Assembly: GCA_003560355.1 (NCBI GenBank)
Contig: PWIP01000093.1
Coordinates: forward strand, 1 to 10,185
Source of the DNA: Candidatus Dojkabacteria bacterium
GTDB lineage: Bacteria; Patescibacteriota; Dojkabacteria; SC72; T1SED10-24
Direction: 5' to 3'
DNA length: 10,185 nucleotides
A program made the translations under genes and the position numbers. The notes beneath the pieces are model-generated. The model saw only the letters and a list, made by a program, of their open reading frames with translations, searched no databases and was not told the DNA's origin. Of the stretch, positions 6,454 to 10,185 are shown in pieces (within the stretch, counting starts at the first letter, position 1; the number at the start of each line of letters is the position of its first letter).

Positions 6454-7335
6454 TTATTTGTTTTTTTTAATTAAAACTCTCATTTTTGCACTTCTTGACC
6501 TAGGATTACGATTTATCTCATCTTGCGTTGGTACTATTATTTCACTCTTTATACCCTTTTCTTTGAAGAACTGTTTGACGATTCTGTCTTCCAAAGAGTG
6601 GAAAGAGATTACTACAATACGCCCATCTTTTTTGAGCATTTCAAAACTATTCTTTAGACCTTCTCGTAAATTTCCTAGTTCATCGTTTACGGCTATGCGC
6701 AGAGCCTGAAAGACTCTGCGCGACGGGTGTTTGTACTTGTCTGCAAAAGCTGCCGGTACAGCTCTTGAGATAATGTTGTTCAGGTCTTGAACAGTTTTTA
6801 TCTCTGTTATATTTTCTTTAATGAGCTTTGCGATTCTTCTCGCATTTCTTTCTTCGCCAAATTCTTTAAATATTTTTGCTAAAGTTTTTTCGTCATAGAA
6901 ATTTAAAATATCTATGGCTTTAGCACTTAATTCTTCATCCATCCTCATATCTAAATCTTGGCTGCCCTCTAGGTAGCTAAAGCCCCTTTTAGAAGCCTCA
7001 AGCTGCCTAGAGGAAAGCCCTAGATCCATTAAAATTCCATCTACTTTTTTATTTAGAATTTCGTTTATATTTTTAAAGTTCGCTTTTTTAATAGTCCAAT
7101 TTTTTTGTTTTTCTAATTCTTCTTTGTAGTTTTTCTTTACAAAATCAATGGCATCTTTATCCCTATCTATGCTTAGTAAAGAGCCTTTTTCATTAAGTTT
7201 TTTGAGTATTTCAATGCTGTGTCCACCTTCTCCAAGTGTGCAGTCAATGTAGTGTCCGTAGGGTTTTATGTTCAAATTTTCTAAAGATTCTTTAAGGAGG
7301 ACTGGTTTGTGATATTTGGTGTTTTCATTTGTCAT
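6454..7335 (-). CDS. rsmH: 16S rRNA (cytosine(1402)-N4)-methyltransferase RsmH (MraW)
   Basis: Uses SAM to methylate N4 of C1402 in the decoding centre of 16S rRNA. The 293 residues cover the whole family: HKPVLLKE (9-16), SAM motif DCTLGEGGHS (31-40), SIDRDKDA (55-62), DGILMDLGLSSRQLE (99-113) followed by RGFS and LDMRMD, the GEERNARRIA helix (160-169), HPSRRVFQALRIAVN (203-217), GRIVVISFHSLEDRIVKQFF (238-257) and the C-terminal NPRSRSAKMR. Length is close to normal (about 300). The ATG lies inside the end of mraZ (11-bp overlap), implying translational coupling. Two strong inverted repeats fall in its coding sequence and are listed separately. Confidence 0.97.
   Translation of the reverse strand: MTNENTKYHKPVLLKESLENLNIKPYGHYIDCTLGEGGHSIEILKKLNEKGSLLSIDRDKDAIDFVKKNYKEELEKQKNWTIKKANFKNINEILNKKVDGILMDLGLSSRQLEASKRGFSYLEGSQDLDMRMDEELSAKAIDILNFYDEKTLAKIFKEFGEERNARRIAKLIKENITEIKTVQDLNNIISRAVPAAFADKYKHPSRRVFQALRIAVNDELGNLREGLKNSFEMLKKDGRIVVISFHSLEDRIVKQFFKEKGIKSEIIVPTQDEINRNPRSRSAKMRVLIKKNK
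6697..6721 (-). other. GC-rich hairpin inside rsmH
   Basis: GCGCAGAG (6697-6704) and CTCTGCGC (6714-6721) form a perfect 8-bp stem with a 9-base loop, unusually GC-rich for this window. It lies in codons for the conserved FQALRIA region, so protein constraint may explain it. No T-run follows on the mRNA strand, so it is not a standard terminator. Confidence 0.45.
6966..7013 (-). other. Long inverted repeat inside rsmH
   Basis: CCTCTAGGTAGC (6966-6977) and GCTGCCTAGAGG (7002-7013) pair over 11 of 12 positions with a 24-base loop. On the mRNA the one mismatch is C against A. It lies in codons for the conserved LSSRQLEASKRGFSYLEG region. Function is unknown and chance is possible. Confidence 0.4.
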
Positions 7336-7768
7336 CTTTTTTGTTCATTTCTTGTATTGCATTAGCTATTTCATCACTGTTTTTGTCTAAGTACTTTAGT
7401 CTTTCTTCCCATTTTTTCTTGTCCCAAATTTCAATCCAGTTGTAGAGTCCTACGAATACCGCTTGATTTTGAAATCCTCCGTATTTGTAGAGGGTATTAG
7501 GTATTACAATTCTTCCCTGGGGGTCTGTTTTTACTTCCGTGGCACTTCCTACAAGAAATCTTGTAGTATCTCTTATATGCTTACTTATGAATGAGCCTTC
7601 AATTACTTCTTTAGCTATTCCTTCCCACATCTTTTTGTTAACGAGCACCAAGGTTCCTTCATAACCTCTCGTAAGTATCAGGTTGTTACCAAGTTCCTTC
7701 CTAAATTTGCTTGGTATAGCCACTCTTTTTTTCTCCCCAATTTTTGTTTCGTATTCACCTATTAGCAT
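7325..7768 (-). CDS. mraZ: Transcriptional regulator MraZ
   Basis: DNA-binding regulator with two SpoVT/AbrB-like half-domains, forming a ring-shaped oligomer that binds tandem boxes upstream of its own operon. From the ATG at 7768 the protein is 147 residues. The first half-domain starts at once with GEYETKIGEKKRVAIPSKFRKE (residues 4-25); the second contains ATEVKTDPQGRIVIP and the AVFVGLYNWIEIWDKKKWEE end. A GTG-initiated extension (frame open back to 7795) is rejected because it would begin upstream of the conserved MLIGEY start and pass through the promoter. The first half-domain reads GEKKR where most MraZ proteins have a D-x-K-G-R loop. It is first in the mraZ-rsmH-ftsL-ftsI operon and overlaps rsmH by 11 bp. 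Three operator-like repeats and an extended -10 precede it. Confidence 0.95.
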   Translation of the reverse strand: MLIGEYETKIGEKKRVAIPSKFRKELGNNLILTRGYEGTLVLVNKKMWEGIAKEVIEGSFISKHIRDTTRFLVGSATEVKTDPQGRIVIPNTLYKYGGFQNQAVFVGLYNWIEIWDKKKWEERLKYLDKNSDEIANAIQEMNKKDDK

Positions 7769-7775
7769 GGATTGT

Positions 7776-7784
7776 AATATACCA
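7776..7784 (-). promoter_or_regulatory. mraZ proximal promoter (extended -10)
   Basis: The minus strand reads TGGTATATT, an extended -10 with TATATT (7776-7781). Seven bases separate it from the mraZ ATG, so transcription should start at or beside the start codon. The third MraZ-type box overlaps this element, so bound MraZ would block it. Confidence 0.5.
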
Positions 7785-7808
7785 CAATTCACCACTTATC
7801 ACCACTTA
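7779..7808 (-). promoter_or_regulatory. Putative MraZ operator: three tandem 10-bp boxes
   Basis: On the minus strand, TAAGTGGTGA occurs twice in direct tandem (7799-7808 and 7789-7798), followed immediately by ATTGTGGTAT (7779-7788). All share GTGG at exactly 10-bp spacing, one helical turn. Characterised MraZ operators are three or four direct repeats at about this spacing, with a GTGG- or TGGG-containing core, directly upstream of mraZ. Location, spacing and core all fit autoregulation. Confidence 0.7.
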
Positions 7809-7816
7809 GTAAAAGC

Positions 7817-7846
7817 AATGTAGCACGTACCAATTTGACAAGTCAA
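7817..7846 (-). promoter_or_regulatory. mraZ distal promoter
   Basis: On the minus strand, TTGACT (7841-7846) is followed after 18 bases by TACATT (7817-7822), itself preceded by TGC, giving a -35 plus an extended -10. Transcription would start near 7810, just upstream of the MraZ boxes, so the boxes would lie in the initial transcribed region. Confidence 0.45.
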
Positions 7847-7848
7847 AT
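7833..7848. promoter_or_regulatory. Perfect 7-bp-arm palindrome over the distal mraZ -35
   Basis: ATTTGAC and GTCAAAT arms are separated by two bases. The palindrome covers the TTGACT -35 box. No T-run follows in either direction, so it is not a terminator for the upstream murA-like gene. It could be an operator for an unknown dimeric regulator. Confidence 0.35.
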
Positions 7849-7897
7849 ATAGTGTTTGTCTTATAGTAATCTTTGGAGTGTTATTGTTTTTTTGAGG

Positions 7898-9181
7898 TTA
7901 ATTTTTTGTTATTCTGGCGCCCAAACTTCGTAGTGAGTCTATGAGTTCGGGATATCTTCTATTCAGTGGTTGAGTGTTTTCAATTGTGGTTGTTCCCTCT
8001 GCTGCCAAAGCAGCCAGGATTAATGAATGTGCTCCTTGAATTATACTTGGTGCAACTACAAAACCAGCCTTAAATTTTGACGGACCAAAAGTTATAGCTT
8101 TGGTTGTATCTCCTAGCTCTACATTAACTCCCAATTTTATCAATTCATAAACAAAGAGAAATTGACTCTCATACATATTTTGCATAATTCTGATATTTCC
8201 AGGAGCCTTTGCAGCCAGAACCAAAACTTGTGGAATTAAATCTACAGGAAATCCTACTGGCCATGGATATGCAGGAATTTTATCCATATTACCTTTTAAA
8301 TTGGTTTTACATTCTAATTTTTGTCCTGAAGGTATAACAATATCCTGCCCTTCTATCTTGTAATTAAGATTAATTTTTTCATAATATTTTAAAATTTGTT
8401 GCATATGATCTGGTATTGCATCCTTTATCCTCAAGTTTCCGTCTGTTATTGCTGCTGCAACAACTAAACCACCAATATCAATATGGTCTGGAATAATTTT
8501 CCATTCTCCTCCTTTTAGTTTTTTAACTCCATTTATAGTTAATTTATTTGTACCTATACCTTCTATTTGAGCACCTATGCTCTTTAAAAAATTACACATA
8601 TCTTGTACATGAGGTTCACATGCGGCATTGTAAATTACAGTTTTTCCTTGGGCTAGTACTGCAGCAAGGACAAGATTTTCTGTTCCTGTGACGGATGCTT
8701 CTAATTGCCAAATAGTTTTGTCTCCTTTGAGTCCTTTTGTCGAAAGTTTGTATATATTTGAATTATCTGTTTTAGCTCCCATTTCAATTAAACCCGAAAT
8801 TAGTGTGTCAATTGGACGATTCCCTAATTTACAACCTTGGGCATCATCAACTTCAGCTTGTCCAAATCTTGCAAGCAATGGAGCTAGAAACATCAAAGAA
8901 GCCCTTTCCTTTTTGGAAAGTTCTTTATCTATTACAAAGGAGTGTATATTTCGCGAATTTAATTTTATGGTATCCCCCTTAGGATATGATACTTCACCAC
9001 CAAGTTTTTTGTATATTCTGAGCATTATTCTCACTGATGAACTTTTTGGAACATTTGTTAAAGTTATGGTTTCATTTGTTAACATGCATGCTGGTATTAT
9101 CGCAAGTATGGAATTTTTGTTTGGTATCGGAGTAATTTCACCTGAAATTGGATACCCTCCCTCTATCTTCAAAGTATTCAT
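7898..9181 (-). CDS. murA: MurA-like UDP-N-acetylglucosamine 1-carboxyvinyltransferase, divergent
   Basis: MurA transfers enolpyruvate from PEP to UDP-GlcNAc, the first committed step of peptidoglycan synthesis. The 427 residues match the two-domain EPSP-synthase fold over full length. Seen: K22-N23; RASLMFLAPLLARFG (93-107); catalytic-loop Cys C117 in QGCKLGNRPID, with R122; SVTGTENL (163-170); and the general base D314 in GFPVDL. Several motifs that are nearly invariant in MurA differ: PDRIExGT is PDHIDIGG (231-238), the ENRF segment is ESQF (338-341), and DLRAGA is IIQGA (380-384), so the arginine matching E. coli R371 is Gln. The arginine near the C-terminus (NRRY, 407-410) is kept. It is therefore either a divergent MurA or a paralogue with an altered substrate. 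The Cys at the PEP site would predict fosfomycin sensitivity if it acts as MurA. It lies 129 bp upstream of mraZ in the same direction, with no terminator seen between. Confidence 0.85.
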   Translation of the reverse strand: MNTLKIEGGYPISGEITPIPNKNSILAIIPACMLTNETITLTNVPKSSSVRIMLRIYKKLGGEVSYPKGDTIKLNSRNIHSFVIDKELSKKERASLMFLAPLLARFGQAEVDDAQGCKLGNRPIDTLISGLIEMGAKTDNSNIYKLSTKGLKGDKTIWQLEASVTGTENLVLAAVLAQGKTVIYNAACEPHVQDMCNFLKSIGAQIEGIGTNKLTINGVKKLKGGEWKIIPDHIDIGGLVVAAAITDGNLRIKDAIPDHMQQILKYYEKINLNYKIEGQDIVIPSGQKLECKTNLKGNMDKIPAYPWPVGFPVDLIPQVLVLAAKAPGNIRIMQNMYESQFLFVYELIKLGVNVELGDTTKAITFGPSKFKAGFVVAPSIIQGAHSLILAALAAEGTTTIENTQPLNRRYPELIDSLRSLGARITKN

Positions 9182-9232
9182 ATCTATTACATAAAAGTTT
9201 ATAATAAAATTCTAGCATAAATTATACATAAT
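9182..9232. promoter_or_regulatory. Divergent promoter spacer between the MurA-like and GH-A genes
   Basis: A 51-bp AT-rich spacer. Plus strand: TATACA (9223-9228) and CATAAT (9227-9232), the latter six bases before a second in-frame ATG at 9239. Minus strand: TATTAT (9201-9206), 19 bases before the murA-like ATG. No -35 boxes are convincing. Confidence 0.35.
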
Positions 9233-10185
9233 ATGCGTATGTTTAAGAAGGTACTCTTTATTTCTTTATCTATTTTTCTTTTCTTCTTTTTGTTGTTAGC
9301 CTCTTCTATGGTAGGTAAAGCTCCACAAGTGGATGATATTTCTTGGGGAGTAACTTTCTCACAAAAGTATGCAAGAGACTTGGGACTTGATTGGCAGGAA
9401 GCATATTTGGCCATGTTTGATGATTTAGGTGTAAAAAGGGTTAGGATACCAATCTATTGGGATTTTGTAGAAGGAGAGGAGGAAGAGTACTATTTTGAAG
9501 AAGTTGATTGGATGTTTGAACAAGCTTTGAAGAGAGAAGTTGAAATAATTCCTGTTGTTGGTATACGAGTGCCTAGATGGCCAGAATGTCATTTGCCTGA
9601 ATGGGCTGAAGAATTGGAGAAGGTTGAGCAACAAGAAAGAATTTTAAAACTCATTGAAAAAATTGTCCTAAGATACAGAGATAATGATAACCTCATCTAT
9701 TGGCAGGTCGAAAATGAACCTTTTCTTGTTTTGTTTGGAGAATGTCCTTGGTCTGATAAAAACTTCCTTAAAGAAGAAGTAGAATTAGTAAGAAAACTTG
9801 ATCCTGATACTCCAATTTTAATCTCGGAAAGTGGAGAACTTTCTACTTGGTTTCAAGGGGCTCAAATAGCAGATACTGTAGGTACAAGCCTTTATCGTCA
9901 AACTTGGTGGCATGCAGTAGGTGGTGGATATATTTGGGTACCCGTTACTCCTGTTCATTACTACAGAAAATCTCAAGTAATAGATAGGCTTTTTCAGACG
10001 GATGTGATTTGTACAGAATTGCAAGCAGAACCTTGGGGGCCTGCTCCAACCTTCATTATTTCTCTTGAGGAGCAGGAAAAATCTATGGATATAGATAGGT
10101 TTAAAGACAATATTGAATATGCAAAGCGAACGGGTCTTTCTACATTCTATTTTTGGGGTGTGGAATGGTGGTATTGGATGAAAAC
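9233..10185 (+). CDS. Clan GH-A (GH5/GH42-like) TIM-barrel glycosidase, N-terminal part (runs off right edge)
   Basis: An open frame of 317 codons runs to the window edge without a stop. The N-terminus has a basic start and hydrophobic segment (about 7-27) that could be a signal peptide or anchor. A clan GH-A barrel follows: ISWGVTFSQKYARDLG (36-51), GVKRVRIPIYWDFVE (66-80), EIIPVVGIRVPRWPE (104-118), and WQVENEP (157-163), whose N161-E162 is the expected acid/base pair at the end of strand 4. Later, ICTELQAEPWGP (259-270) offers E262 or E266 as nucleophile, and FYFWGVEWW (305-313) looks like strand 8. The GH family and substrate cannot be fixed from this part. The start may be the ATG at 9233 or at 9239 (MFKKVLF); the latter sits six bases after CATAAT. 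It is divergent from the MurA-like gene and is probably an exported carbohydrate-active enzyme. Confidence 0.82.
   Translation, partial: MRMFKKVLFISLSIFLFFFLLLASSMVGKAPQVDDISWGVTFSQKYARDLGLDWQEAYLAMFDDLGVKRVRIPIYWDFVEGEEEEYYFEEVDWMFEQALKREVEIIPVVGIRVPRWPECHLPEWAEELEKVEQQERILKLIEKIVLRYRDNDNLIYWQVENEPFLVLFGECPWSDKNFLKEEVELVRKLDPDTPILISESGELSTWFQGAQIADTVGTSLYRQTWWHAVGGGYIWVPVTPVHYYRKSQVIDRLFQTDVICTELQAEPWGPAPTFIISLEEQEKSMDIDRFKDNIEYAKRTGLSTFYFWGVEWWYWMK

Noticed and set aside
6448..6475. T-rich tract at the rsmH-ftsL junction as a promoter or terminator
   Set aside because: No stem precedes it and no -10/-35 pair is convincing; the six-base gap indicates an operon.
7835..7867. Plus-strand TTGACA (7835-7840) with TATAGT (7862-7867)
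   Set aside because: The spacer is 21 bases and no plus-strand gene lies downstream; TTGACA arises from the palindrome.
7883..7900. T-run near the end of the MurA-like gene as a possible terminator
   Set aside because: On the transcribed strand this is an A-run, and no GC stem precedes it; the nearby palindrome (7833-7848) has no T-run either.
8688..9194. 168-codon plus-strand open frame
   Set aside because: Fully antisense to the MurA-like gene, which has strong family motifs; no domain features or start signals of its own.
9199..9414. 71-codon minus-strand open frame near the right end
   Set aside because: Antisense to the GH-A glycosidase N-terminus, whose plus-strand reading carries clear barrel motifs.

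Overview
This is an AT-rich, densely packed bacterial segment. It carries ten complete protein genes and two that run off the edges, with no RNA genes, insertion sequences or CRISPR arrays. TGA serves as an ordinary stop (first methyltransferase gene, mraZ), so UGA is not recoded as glycine. The low GC, very short or overlapping gene junctions, near-absence of Shine-Dalgarno motifs, short housekeeping enzymes (a TruB with no PUA domain) and many small membrane-anchored proteins suggest a Patescibacteria/CPR-type genome. That placement is inferred from style, not from a marker gene.

Region 1 (1-1491): two divergent genes encode membrane-anchored proteins. The rightward one is a class I SAM-dependent methyltransferase resembling the FAM173 (ATPSCKMT) lysine methyltransferases. 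The leftward one is cut by the window edge and appears to be a paralogue. The rightward gene is followed after one base by a short truB (tRNA pseudouridine-55 synthase).

Region 2 (1454-3105): a leftward TatD-family metal hydrolase overlaps the 3' end of truB by 38 bp. It is divergent from a rightward gene for an unrecognised single-pass secreted or membrane protein with two similar cysteine motifs.

Region 3 (3094-7846): a leftward division and cell-wall cluster, mraZ-rsmH-ftsL-ftsI, with junctions from an 11-bp overlap to 6 bp. A membrane-anchored GH18 glycosidase gene follows, with its own promoter-like sequence. Upstream of mraZ are three tandem 10-bp boxes of the MraZ-operator type, overlapping an extended -10 element, plus a second promoter and a perfect palindrome. 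Together these suggest autoregulation of the division operon.

Region 4 (7898-10185): a leftward MurA-type enolpyruvyl transferase keeps the catalytic Cys and Asp but has lost several conserved motif residues. Divergent from it, a rightward clan GH-A (TIM-barrel) glycosidase with an N-terminal membrane segment runs off the right edge.

Functionally, most of the window concerns the cell envelope: peptidoglycan precursor synthesis (MurA-like), septal cross-linking (FtsI with FtsL), glycan cleavage (GH18, GH-A) and control (MraZ). A minor theme is RNA modification (RsmH, TruB). Several genes have a -10-like hexamer 5-7 bases before the ATG, suggesting leaderless mRNAs.
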